Source: Candidatus Saccharimonadota bacterium
Lineage (GTDB): Bacteria; Patescibacteriota; Saccharimonadia; Saccharimonadales; Saccharimonadaceae
Reading direction: 5' to 3'
Assembly: GCA_030528025.1 (NCBI GenBank)
Contig: JAUMZP010000001.1
Span: 372,001-436,000 of the forward strand
Length of the DNA: 64,000 nt
Both the position numbers and the translations under genes were made by a program. Shown here piece by piece: positions 52,262-59,805 of this stretch. The notes below the pieces were generated by a model, which did no database searches, was not told the origin of the DNA, and saw only the letters and a list, made by a program, of their open reading frames with translations. The first letter of the stretch is position 1. Each line of letters begins with the position of its first letter.

Positions 52262-53260
52262 ATGGCACAGAGCAATGGTGGAGCACGCGTCGTCGTCATC
52301 GGCGGCGGGACGGGGAGCTTTACGCTCCTGACAGGCCTGAGGCAGTATGCCTCGCAGGTCACAGCGCTCGTCAATATGGCAGATGATGGCGGTTCGACGG
52401 GTCAACTGCGCGATGAGCTCGGTGTCTTGCCACCTGGCGATGTGCGCCAGTGCCTCGTGGCGCTGAGCAATAGCCCTAAGGTGCGCGACCTCTTTAATTA
52501 TCGCTTTGATGAGGGGAGTTTTAAGGGGCATGCCTTTGGTAATCTCTTCCTTACAGCGCTTGAGAAAATGACCGGCAGCTTTGCCGAGGCGGTGGCACTA
52601 GCCAGCCAGGTGCTTAATATCGATGGGTGCGTTGTGCCCGCGACACTTAGCAATGTAACGCTTTGCGCAGAGGGTGAGGATGGTCAGCCCATCAAGGGTG
52701 AATATGTCATCTCACAGCAGGCACTAGCGCGTCGGCCTAAGATTTGGCTCGAGCCAGAAGCTCAGGCTAACCCCGCCGCGGTCGCGGCGATTCGCGCGGC
52801 CGATATGGTCGTTGTGGCTCCTGGCAACCTCTACGGTAGCTTGGCACCTGTCTTGGTCATTCGCGAGATCCAAGAGGCGCTTGCTGCCACTAAGGCACGC
52901 TGCGTCTTTGTCTGCAACCTCGTCACCAAACCTGGCCCAACGGACGGCTTTTCGGTGAGCGACTTCGCGAGTGAAATTGAGCGCCTAGCAGGCAGTCAAT
53001 TCCTCGACTATGTCGTCTTCAACAACACGCGTCCCAGCCCTGAGCTGATGGACAAGTACGCTCACGATGGCGAGCTGATGGTAGAGTACGACATGGACGA
53101 GATGCATCGCCAACACTACCGCTATCGCGCTGCACCAGTCCTCGCACAAGACGTGTGGGATGGTGCCCAGGCTAGTGACCCACTGGCTAGCACGCGCAGC
53201 TTCATCCGGCACGACCCCGATGTCGTGGCGCGCCAGCTGATGCGGATATACTTTGCATAA
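52262..53260 (+). CDS. yvcK: YvcK/GlmR (CofD-like) family protein
   Basis: VVVIGGGTGSFTLLTGLRQY, NMADDGGSTGQLRDELGVLPPGDVRQCLVALS, and VVAPGNLYGSLAPVLV are characteristic of the YvcK/CofD fold. In Bacillus and relatives GlmR binds UDP-GlcNAc and controls carbon flow into wall precursors, and affects cell shape. It begins 4 bp after the GH1 gene with GGGAGGA inside that gene's end, so the two are an operon linking sugar use to wall synthesis. Confidence 0.93.
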   Translation: MAQSNGGARVVVIGGGTGSFTLLTGLRQYASQVTALVNMADDGGSTGQLRDELGVLPPGDVRQCLVALSNSPKVRDLFNYRFDEGSFKGHAFGNLFLTALEKMTGSFAEAVALASQVLNIDGCVVPATLSNVTLCAEGEDGQPIKGEYVISQQALARRPKIWLEPEAQANPAAVAAIRAADMVVVAPGNLYGSLAPVLVIREIQEALAATKARCVFVCNLVTKPGPTDGFSVSDFASEIERLAGSQFLDYVVFNNTRPSPELMDKYAHDGELMVEYDMDEMHRQHYRYRAAPVLAQDVWDGAQASDPLASTRSFIRHDPDVVARQLMRIYFA

Positions 53261-53290
53261 ATATCAAGGACTGGCTATACTGTAAAGATC

Positions 53291-54079
53291 ATGGAGTATA
53301 TAACGGGCCACTATCACATTTACATCGACCTCGATCGGACGATTATCAACACCACGCAGTGGTTGCGTGAGATAGCGGAAACACTAGCCCAGCTCTACCC
53401 AACACAGGTGACTGCCGAGGAATTCTTGGCAGCGCAGCCTCGCTATATGCTCCGGCCAAGGACCAATCCTACCGCCCCAACCTACGTCCTGGCGGCGCAG
53501 CTTGCAGCGCTCGGCCTGGATGCGGCGTCTGTTATAGAGCAGCTCGAGCAGACGGCTCTGGGTGATGGTCACCTCCAATACCCGGGCGTGGCATCGATGC
53601 TGCGTGTGCTGAGTTACTATGGTACGGTGCAGATACTGACCTATGGCGATCCCATCACCCCGCACTGCAAAGCCCGTCTGTGCCCAGCAGTGCGTGCGCT
53701 CGTGGCTCAGCAGGGTGGGCAGGTGATTATTACTACCTTGCAAGATAAAGCCCAGTGGCTGCGCCGTGCTGCCGCTGCAAGCCCCAGCCAAACAATCTAT
53801 CTGATCGACGATAAGCCCGTTGCCGTCGCTTTTGCGCCCGAGTCAGACCCGCCTATCCGCTGCGTGCAGATCGACCACACTGGCCAGCTTACGCCGCGTT
53901 CCATCAATTGGCGCTCGGGAGATTGGCCCATTTGTCATACGTTAGCTCAAGCAACTAATATCATACAAGGAGACATCGAGTATGCAATGCACCAAAGCAA
54001 TCATCCCCGTAGCAGGCTGGGGGACACGGCGCCTGCCCGTCACCAAGACGATCGAAAAATGCATGCTGCCGCTGGGTAA
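53291..54079 (+). CDS. HAD-like protein
   Basis: The N-terminal IDLDRTIINTTQ corresponds to HAD motif I (DxDxT), with QILTYGD (motif II-like Thr) and TIYLIDDKPVAV (motif IV Asp pair) later, so a HAD-type phosphatase fold is likely; the helical cap lies at about 30-100. 262 aa. TATACT (53276-53281) lies 9 nt before the ATG. Its 3' end overlaps galU by 98 bp; the last about 30 residues are basic and may be dispensable. Confidence 0.7.
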   Translation: MEYITGHYHIYIDLDRTIINTTQWLREIAETLAQLYPTQVTAEEFLAAQPRYMLRPRTNPTAPTYVLAAQLAALGLDAASVIEQLEQTALGDGHLQYPGVASMLRVLSYYGTVQILTYGDPITPHCKARLCPAVRALVAQQGGQVIITTLQDKAQWLRRAAAASPSQTIYLIDDKPVAVAFAPESDPPIRCVQIDHTGQLTPRSINWRSGDWPICHTLAQATNIIQGDIEYAMHQSNHPRSRLGDTAPARHQDDRKMHAAAG

Positions 54080-54803
54080 CCGCCCGGTAGTAGACTACGC
54101 CGTGCAAGACTGCATCGCGGCGGGCATCCGTGATATCTACTTCGTGGTGAGCGAGCAGAGCACGCAGATTCGCGATTTCTACCGCTCTAACGTCGATCTC
54201 AACAACTATCTGCGACGCAATGGCAAGGCAGATCTCTTGCCTCTCATCGCTCCACCGAAGGTTAGTCTGCACTACATGGTGCAATCGAGCTATGGTAAGT
54301 ATGGTACAGCCATCCCGGTCAGCCTCGTGGTGCCGCAGCTCGACCCTGGTGAGCCAGTGGTCGTGCTGATGGGTGATGACTGTGTGTATAACGCCGATGG
54401 CACATCAGAGGTGGCGCGTCTCATCGAGGCGGCAGGGGAGGACCGCTCAGCTATCCTGGGCGTGCACATGCCGCCCGACCAGCTGAGCCACTACGGCGTG
54501 CTGGATGTTGCCGATGATGGCCGCCTGCGCGGCGTGGTAGAGAAGCCAGCGCCGGGTGAGGCACCGAGCGAGATGATCAATGTCAGCAAATACGTCCTCA
54601 GCCACGACCTCCTGCAGCGCATTGCTGCCCACGCCGACCGCGACGACGTAGCGGGCGAATATTACATCACCGATCCCTTCAACGACTACCTCGCCGCTGG
54701 TGGCCACATGGCCGTCGTCCCCACTAAGGGGCACTACCTCGACACTGGCACGCTCGAGACCTGGGTGGCAGCCAACAACTGGCTCCTCGAGCATCAGGGG
54801 TAG
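53982..54803 (+). CDS. galU: UTP--glucose-1-phosphate uridylyltransferase-like nucleotidyltransferase
   Basis: Makes UDP-glucose for glycan or glycolipid synthesis. The N-terminal AIIPVAGWGTRRLPVTKTIEKCMLPLGNRPVVDYAV has the GalU-type variant of the GxGTRxxPxTK signature; later FVVSEQSTQI, VLMGDDCVYN, GVVEKP and VPTKGHYLDTGTLETWV are typical. 273 aa is slightly short. AAGGAGACA lies upstream of the ATG inside the HAD-like gene. Confidence 0.88.
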   Translation: MQCTKAIIPVAGWGTRRLPVTKTIEKCMLPLGNRPVVDYAVQDCIAAGIRDIYFVVSEQSTQIRDFYRSNVDLNNYLRRNGKADLLPLIAPPKVSLHYMVQSSYGKYGTAIPVSLVVPQLDPGEPVVVLMGDDCVYNADGTSEVARLIEAAGEDRSAILGVHMPPDQLSHYGVLDVADDGRLRGVVEKPAPGEAPSEMINVSKYVLSHDLLQRIAAHADRDDVAGEYYITDPFNDYLAAGGHMAVVPTKGHYLDTGTLETWVAANNWLLEHQG

Positions 54804-54818
54804 AGGAGAGAAATAATG

Positions 54819-54847
54819 AAAACCGGCTCCATATCAGCCGGTTTTTT
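54819..54847. terminator. Bidirectional terminator after galU
   Basis: Ten-bp stem AAAACCGGCT / AGCCGGTTTT (54819-54828 with 54836-54845) with T-rich ends on both strands; also placed to end the minus-strand 54965 gene. Confidence 0.85.
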
Positions 54848-54964
54848 CTTGGCAAAAAACACAGCCCACCAACTGCAACAGCCAAATCGGGTTTCCAGGC
54901 CCGAGAATACTCGTATAGAGTACTCAATCAGGCGTGGCGATATGGTGAGCTGTGTTGGTGGGCT

Positions 54965-55180
54965 TTACTTGGCCTCGATTTGCCGTTCACGGCATGTGAA
55001 TGACGCTACGACTCTTGCGCTGATGTAGGAACCGCAGATTGTGGGGAGAAAATCCCCACGCTCTGCTGCTGCTTGCAAAAAAGAAGCAGCAGAACGCGGA
55101 CTCCTGAAGGTCTCTTCGAGTTGATAAGACCTATCGGTTGTTGTTTCAACTTCAGCCGTGTATCGTATTATGGTTGTCAT
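54965..55180 (-). CDS. Small hypothetical protein (71 aa)
   Basis: AAAGGGGAT before the ATG supports it. The peptide MTTIIRYTAEVETTTDRSYQ continues with an Arg/Ser/Ala-rich helix (SPRSAASFLQAAAERGDF) and ICGSYISARVVASF; balanced composition, no TM. The leader (55202-55244) can fold into a two-part hairpin. No family recognised. Confidence 0.55.
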   Translation of the reverse strand: MTTIIRYTAEVETTTDRSYQLEETFRSPRSAASFLQAAAERGDFLPTICGSYISARVVASFTCRERQIEAK

Positions 55181-55201
55181 GATGATCCCCTTTCGGATCA
55201 G

Positions 55202-55244
55202 CAGAGGCCAAAGAGCTGCTTTTTGCTCTTTGAGACAACCTCTG
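55202..55244 (-). promoter_or_regulatory. Structured 5' leader of the 54965 gene
   Basis: On the minus strand CAGAGG pairs with CCTCTG (55239-55244 with 55202-55207) and, inside it, CAAAGAG with CTCTTTG (55226-55232 with 55209-55215). The hairpin lies 15-20 nt before the ribosome site. AT-rich TATATTATATT just upstream (about 55258-55270) could be the promoter. Confidence 0.45.
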
Positions 55245-55416
55245 AGCTAAAAAGCTAATATAATATATATCAATATATGAGAGCCACGTCAAGCTATTTT
55301 GCCTATAATGCCATAAAATCAGCATACTTTCTATTTTTGTGCGTATAAAATAGTAAGATATGCCTACCGTAAATGCGCCTAGAGCAGAATAAAACACTCA
55401 CCAATATCGCTTATTC

Positions 55417-55492
55417 TTATCCACATTGTGCAGAGTGGGGAAAACTGCTGACCCCTGATACTGGTTGAGCTTTTCCACAGATTTGTGGATAA
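55417..55492. promoter_or_regulatory. DnaA-box-like cluster upstream of mraZ
   Basis: TTATCCACA (55417-55425, consensus DnaA box), TTTTCCACA (55471-55479) and TGTGGATAA (55484-55492, consensus on the other strand) lie within 76 bp; the last two form an inverted repeat around GATT. dnaA and other origin genes are not in the window, so control of the dcw cluster by DnaA is as likely as an origin. Confidence 0.55.
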
Positions 55493-55516
55493 GCGCCAGC
55501 GCGGCGGGGAACGCCG

Positions 55517-55581
55517 TGGGTAAAAGGGGTTGCGTGTGGGTGAGAGTGGGTAGTATAGTGGGAGTAGTGGAAGAAAGTGGG
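55517..55581 (+). promoter_or_regulatory. MraZ operator repeats overlapping the mraZ promoter
   Basis: TGGG or TGGA units start at 55517, 55537, 55547, 55559, 55568 and 55578, that is, mostly at about 10-bp steps, matching the direct repeats that MraZ binds in its own promoter in other bacteria. A possible promoter TTGCGT (55530-55535)-18 bp-TATAGT (55554-55559) is covered by them, so MraZ should repress its own cluster. Confidence 0.75.
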
Positions 55582-55650
55582 TAACCACGAGAAAAACAAA
55601 CACCACTGCACAAAAACAAAATAATTCATCTGTAAGGATCGCCACACCCC

Positions 55651-56013
55651 ATGGATTACTTCGAACGCAAGCTGGATGACAAGCGTCGGCTCACCATACC
55701 GACGGAGCTTCGGGCGGAGTTCGCCAGTGGCGTGGTCCTGACGCGCGGCTTTGGCAGCTACCTCCACCTGTATGCGCAGGATGTGTGGGATAGCCAGGTA
55801 GAGCCAGCGCTGACAGGCAGTATCCTGGATGAACATGTCGCCGACCTCAACGTCAAGTTCCGGCGCGGTAAGACTGCTGCCACCCTGGACCAGAAGCAGG
55901 GCAGGGTAACGGTAGAGCAGCATCTGCTGGATTATGCTGGGATATCGCGCGAGGTTGTAGCGGTGCGCGCTGGCCAGTATTGGCGCTTGATGGCACCAGA
56001 GCAGGCCGAGTAG
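55651..56013 (+). CDS. mraZ: Transcriptional regulator MraZ
   Basis: First gene of the dcw cluster, an AbrB-fold DNA-binding protein. Two SpoVT/AbrB-type repeats are seen: DDKRRLTIPTELRAEF with LTRGFGSYLHLY, and KQGRVTVEQHLLDYAGI with VVAVRAGQYWRLM. 120 aa is slightly shorter than usual (about 140). The N-terminus MDYFERKLDDKRR is typical except for the usual GxxxxxLDxKGR glycine. It is separated from rsmH by 600 bp, unusual for this pair. Confidence 0.92.
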   Translation: MDYFERKLDDKRRLTIPTELRAEFASGVVLTRGFGSYLHLYAQDVWDSQVEPALTGSILDEHVADLNVKFRRGKTAATLDQKQGRVTVEQHLLDYAGISREVVAVRAGQYWRLMAPEQAE

Positions 56014-56414
56014 CAAGGCGGTTTTTGTGACGCTCTTTAACAAGTACGTGTAACTGATATCCTCGAGATCGACCATCTGGTAGTGAGCCATGTGGGCACC
56101 CGACCCACGCAAAACCTTGTCGGGCGCACCTTCCTCACAAACACCTCCCAAAAAAACTCCACCTCACATAATTGCTGCGGCAATTATACACATAAGTCTC
56201 TCAAACGATCTTTAGCGGGCTCTCTCGGCCTGGTACAAGCAAAGATCGTCAACAAAAAACAAACACATTTTATGCGAAAACAAACAGGTTTCGCTACCAG
56301 GTGGGTGATCTCGAACCCGCATCGGACTATCTCGCAGTAGCCTGAGCGGAGCGTATCTTTTAGAATCAATAGCGTACATTGCTTTGGCGTATCGCCTACT
56401 GCATTCGGGAACTC
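56014..56414. other. Long mraZ-rsmH intergenic region with several hairpins
   Basis: No ORF is convincing. Inverted repeats seen: CCCGAC/GTCGGG (about 56100-56135), ATAATTGC-TGCG-GCAATTAT (56168-56187) and a CTAC/GTAG plus CAGG/CCTG pair enclosing 56287-56344. The TCGAACCC stretch near 56309-56316 is not part of a tRNA, since the flanking arms do not pair. Confidence 0.45.
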
Positions 56415-56513
56415 TGTAAGGGTCGACACTCCCCGAGTATCGACCTCTTGCGTTGGGCTGAGAATCTGTTGGGACAACAACAGATTCTCACACTCCCTCA
56501 GCAGCAGGTCGAT
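56415..56513 (+). ncRNA. Copy C of a candidate structured RNA element
   Basis: TGTAAGGG, first helix GGTCGA / TCGACC (56421-56426 with 56440-56445), conserved CCTCTTGCGTTGGGC, perfect 13-bp second helix TGAGAATCTGTTG / CAACAGATTCTCA (56459-56471 with 56478-56490), conserved CACTCC-N-TCAG. In addition ATCGACCT (56439-56446) is complementary to AGGTCGAT (56506-56513), so the first helix has a mutually exclusive alternative. It lies about 205 bp before the rsmH start. Confidence 0.55.
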
Positions 56514-56619
56514 CCGCCAAAGCGAGAAGCCGTATGCTTTTGCATTGTAGACATGAGCATAATAATAGCATGCCACCAGGCAAGAATATTATTGCGCACT
56601 ATGCTACCATAAGAAACGT

Positions 56620-57510
56620 ATGAGTATCAAAGCACATCCACCACTTCATGTTCCGGTATTGCTGGAGGCAGTGTTGGCCCAGCTCCAGCCACGTCCAGGT
56701 GAGCGCTATCTCGACCTGACGGCGGGGTATGGCGGCCATGCCACAGCGATTCTCGAGCAGACCCAGACGTATACCACGGCGTGTTTGGTCGATCGCGACC
56801 AGTATGCTTTGTCACAGCTTGGTAGCTTGGCAGGGCAGGGCGCACGGCTGATGCATTGTGATTTTTTGCAGGCAGCACAGCAGTTGGTTCGCGAGGGTGA
56901 GCAGTTTGATTTGCTGCTACTGGATTTGGGGGTGTCGTCACCGCAGCTCGATCGAGCTGATCGAGGGTTTTCCTTTACACACACTGGCCCGCTTGATATG
57001 CGGATGGATCAACGCCAGGCGATGACTGCCGAGCAGATTGTTAACCACATGGCAGAGGCAGAGCTTGCCCGACTGATCACTCGCTACGGCGAAGAACCGC
57101 CAGCGATAGCACGGCGCTATGCTGCTGCTATTTGCGCGGCACGGCCACTGTCGAGTACTGGAGAACTCGCGCGCGTCATCGAGCACGCTACCCGTGGCAA
57201 GCGGGGCAAAACCCATCCAGCCACGCGTACCTTTCAGGCAGTCCGCATCGCCGTCAATGATGAATTGACGCAGGTAGAGCAGACGCTCCAGCTGGTGCCA
57301 GCCTTACTGCGCACTGGTGGACGAGTGGGAGTGATTAGCTTCCATAGCCTCGAGGATCGGCTCGTCAAGCGCTTCTTCGCAGAGCAGCGCCAGGCAGGCT
57401 ACGAGGCCGAGCTACGCATCCTCACCAAGAAGCCAATTGAGGGCAGCCATGACGATGCTTACAATCCGCGTGCCCGCAGCGCCAAGCTGCGAGCCGCCGC
57501 AAAAATATAA
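56620..57510 (+). CDS. rsmH: 16S rRNA (cytosine-1402-N4)-methyltransferase
   Basis: Methylates C1402 in the decoding centre. PPLHVPVLLEAVLAQL, YLDLTAGYGGHATAIL (SAM motif), LLLDLGVSSPQLDRADRGFSF, PLDMRMD and the C-terminal RVGVISFHSLEDRLVKRFF are all typical of RsmH/MraW. 296 aa. TGC-TACCAT (56605-56610) lies 9 nt before the ATG, so rsmH has its own promoter apart from mraZ. Confidence 0.95.
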   Translation: MSIKAHPPLHVPVLLEAVLAQLQPRPGERYLDLTAGYGGHATAILEQTQTYTTACLVDRDQYALSQLGSLAGQGARLMHCDFLQAAQQLVREGEQFDLLLLDLGVSSPQLDRADRGFSFTHTGPLDMRMDQRQAMTAEQIVNHMAEAELARLITRYGEEPPAIARRYAAAICAARPLSSTGELARVIEHATRGKRGKTHPATRTFQAVRIAVNDELTQVEQTLQLVPALLRTGGRVGVISFHSLEDRLVKRFFAEQRQAGYEAELRILTKKPIEGSHDDAYNPRARSAKLRAAAKI

Positions 57511-57532
57511 AAAACAAAAAAGGAGTAGGGAC

Positions 57533-57601
57533 ATGCCAGTTCGTATCCCCGTACAAAATCAATCAATTACGACAACCGTATTGGTCCGCCACGGCAAATA
57601 G
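57533..57601 (+). CDS. 22-aa ORF with strong ribosome site between rsmH and ftsL
   Basis: AAAAAGGAG at 7-nt spacing precedes ATG 57533; the peptide is MPVRIPVQNQSITTTVLVRH followed by GK and TAG. Too short for family assignment. The strong site in a cluster where many starts lack one suggests real translation, as a small protein or a leader peptide that sets translation of the ftsL-like gene, whose own start has no ribosome site. Confidence 0.45.
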   Translation: MPVRIPVQNQSITTTVLVRHGK

Positions 57602-57693
57602 CCCTTGGCTCAAGACCTCGCGCTGGGGTGGCGCGTTATCCGCCCCACCCTAGAAACGACCCCATACCAACGTTAAACACAAACACCACCACA

Positions 57694-58047
57694 ATGACAA
57701 CCTACACACGGACAATGCAATTTAATAGTCGACGCCAGAGCACCTGGAAGCGCAACCGTAACACCGTTGCTTTTGCTTCGGCTATCAAACTTGGGCCAAT
57801 CACCCACACAGTGCTGATTGCCCTCCTTATCACCATCCTTGGCTTAATATATCTAGCGCAGGCGACACACACAGTCAGCTATGGCTACGAGGCTAGCAAG
57901 ATTGACGACAAGATCTCCTCTCTCAGTGAGCAAAAGAAGGATCTGGAGGTTGATAACGCCCGTCTGACCGCCCTTAAGGAAGTGCAGGGTAGTAGTGTGG
58001 CCAAAACGATGACAACACCAGCCAATACAGCGTACGCCAGCGAGTAG
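57694..58047 (+). CDS. ftsL: FtsL-like cell-division protein
   Basis: Assigned by layout and place between rsmH and ftsI: a short basic cytoplasmic part (FNSRRQSTWKRNRN), one TM helix (about 40-60, HTVLIALLITILGLIYL) and an extracytoplasmic leucine/heptad coiled coil (ISSLSEQKKDLEVDNARLTALKEVQ). Sequence conservation in FtsL is low, so the name rests on topology and synteny. Start ATG 57694 is chosen; 57715 is possible, and the longer GTG start at 57628 is not supported. Confidence 0.75.
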   Translation: MTTYTRTMQFNSRRQSTWKRNRNTVAFASAIKLGPITHTVLIALLITILGLIYLAQATHTVSYGYEASKIDDKISSLSEQKKDLEVDNARLTALKEVQGSSVAKTMTTPANTAYASE

Positions 58048-58050
58048 CCC

Positions 58051-59805
58051 ATGCTGCAGCGCCATCTTGCTACGCCACGCGCTCAGGCGCTCGCCGCTGT
58101 GCTCGGCGGGCTACTTGTGGTGTTTGTACTGCGCCTGGGGTATGTGCAGGTGCTGCAACATGATTACTATGTATCGCAGGCCGATAGCGAGCAAGTCAAG
58201 CAATTTCGTCTGCGCGCCCAGCGCGGTGAGATATACACCATGGATGGTACTACTCCCGCCAAGCTCGTCATGAATGAGACGGTCTATACCGTATGGGCCG
58301 ACCCGATGGCCGTGACAGATGTAGATAAGATCGTGACGGTGCTCAACCAGGTGGCTGGTGGTAATGTGCGTGAGAATTTTCGCCAATACGTCACGCGTAA
58401 GCCAAGCCGCTACCAAGTGCTTGCTACCAAAGTGAGCCGCAAGCAGGCTGAACTTATTAAGAAGGAGAATCTCGCTGGGGTGGGATTTGATGCAATGAGC
58501 CAGCGCGTCTACCCAGAAGGGCAATTGGCCAGCCAAGTGCTGGGCTTTGTCGATGCCGAGGGTAAGGGGAAGTACGGCTTCGAACAGGCCAATGATGATA
58601 AGCTGCGCGGCACAGATGGGGTGCTTAAGACAGTGACAGATATCCGCTCAGTACCACTGACCATTGGCCGGACAAATATCAACCAGCCTGCTAAGAATGG
58701 GACCAATATGGTACTGACGATCGATCGCAACATCCAGACGAGGGTCGAGCAAGCGCTTGTCGATGGGGCCAAGCGCAGCGGTGCTACTGATGTCAGTGCT
58801 GTCGTAATGAATCCGCAGAACGGCCAGGTCTTAGCCATGGCCAACCTCCCTACCTATGACCCGTCCAACCTGAAGACGATCAAAAGCGTCGCTGCACTCA
58901 ACAACAACACCATCACTACGCCATACGAACCGGGCTCTGATATCAAGACATTCACAGTAGCAACAGGTATCGACAAAGGGGTCATCACGCCGCAAACGAC
59001 ATACAACAATACTGATAGCATCAAGGTAGACGACATCACTATTGGCAATGCCAGCAAGGGCCAGACGGGCAACATTACCATGCAGCACGCCCTTAATTGG
59101 TCGCTCAACACTGGTATGGTCACCATTGCACAGCGCTTGGGCAATGGCAGCTACATCACTCGCCAGGCGCGTGACACGATGTATGACTACTTCCACAAGC
59201 GCTTTCGCCTTGGGCAGCTGACGGGAGTGGAACTCGCTGGTGAGGCTAAGGGTAATATCGTATCGCCCACCCAGCAGCAGGGCAATGCAGTGCGCTACTC
59301 TAACATGTCCTTTGGCCAGGGGATGGATGCGACGATGCTGCAGGTCTCGGCTGGCTTTAGTGCCATCATTAATGGCGGAACATACCATAGTCCCACCATC
59401 ATCGCAGGAACGATTGACGACAATGGCACCTTTGCCAAGGCTGCGCGCAAAGCTTCGTATACTCATGTTATCAAGCCGCAGTCATCTACTACTGTGCGCG
59501 AAATGGTACACCAAGCGCGCCAGGCCTTTTATGCAGGTGGCGACCGCGCGGGGTTCTACATTGGCGGCAAGACGGGTACATCGCAAACCATCAAGGACGG
59601 TAAGTATATTTCTAACCAAACTATTGGCACCTACCTCGGTTTTGGTGGGGAGGTTGGCAAAACGCCAGCGTATGTTATTATGGTGGAGGTTTCGGGCAAA
59701 GGGCTGAATATGCAGGGGGGTCAAGACGCTCACCCGATTTTCACGGATATATCTAATTGGTTGCTCGACTATATGAAGCTCGAGCCGAAAGGAAACACAC
59801 CATAA
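58051..59805 (+). CDS. ftsI: Septal peptidoglycan transpeptidase (class B PBP, FtsI)
   Basis: Cross-links septal peptidoglycan. One N-terminal TM helix (about 14-32), a PBP dimerisation domain (about 50-215) and the transpeptidase domain with all three motifs: SxxK as SDIK in YEPGSDIKTF, SxN as SLN in NWSLNTG, and KTG in GGKTGTSQ. 584 aa. It begins 4 bp after the ftsL-like gene, and its stop shares a base with the mraY start. Confidence 0.94.
   Translation: MLQRHLATPRAQALAAVLGGLLVVFVLRLGYVQVLQHDYYVSQADSEQVKQFRLRAQRGEIYTMDGTTPAKLVMNETVYTVWADPMAVTDVDKIVTVLNQVAGGNVRENFRQYVTRKPSRYQVLATKVSRKQAELIKKENLAGVGFDAMSQRVYPEGQLASQVLGFVDAEGKGKYGFEQANDDKLRGTDGVLKTVTDIRSVPLTIGRTNINQPAKNGTNMVLTIDRNIQTRVEQALVDGAKRSGATDVSAVVMNPQNGQVLAMANLPTYDPSNLKTIKSVAALNNNTITTPYEPGSDIKTFTVATGIDKGVITPQTTYNNTDSIKVDDITIGNASKGQTGNITMQHALNWSLNTGMVTIAQRLGNGSYITRQARDTMYDYFHKRFRLGQLTGVELAGEAKGNIVSPTQQQGNAVRYSNMSFGQGMDATMLQVSAGFSAIINGGTYHSPTIIAGTIDDNGTFAKAARKASYTHVIKPQSSTTVREMVHQARQAFYAGGDRAGFYIGGKTGTSQTIKDGKYISNQTIGTYLGFGGEVGKTPAYVIMVEVSGKGLNMQGGQDAHPIFTDISNWLLDYMKLEPKGNTP

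Noticed and set aside
54998-55115. Apparent fourth copy of the recurring element (ACTCTTGCGCTG ... GGACTCCTGA)
   Set aside because: It falls inside the coding region of the 54965-55180 minus-strand gene, lacks TAAGGGT, and the resemblance is limited to short words.
56286-56346. TCGAACCC stretch resembling a tRNA T-loop on the minus strand
   Set aside because: The flanking 5-bp T-stem does not pair, and no acceptor or anticodon arms were found around it.
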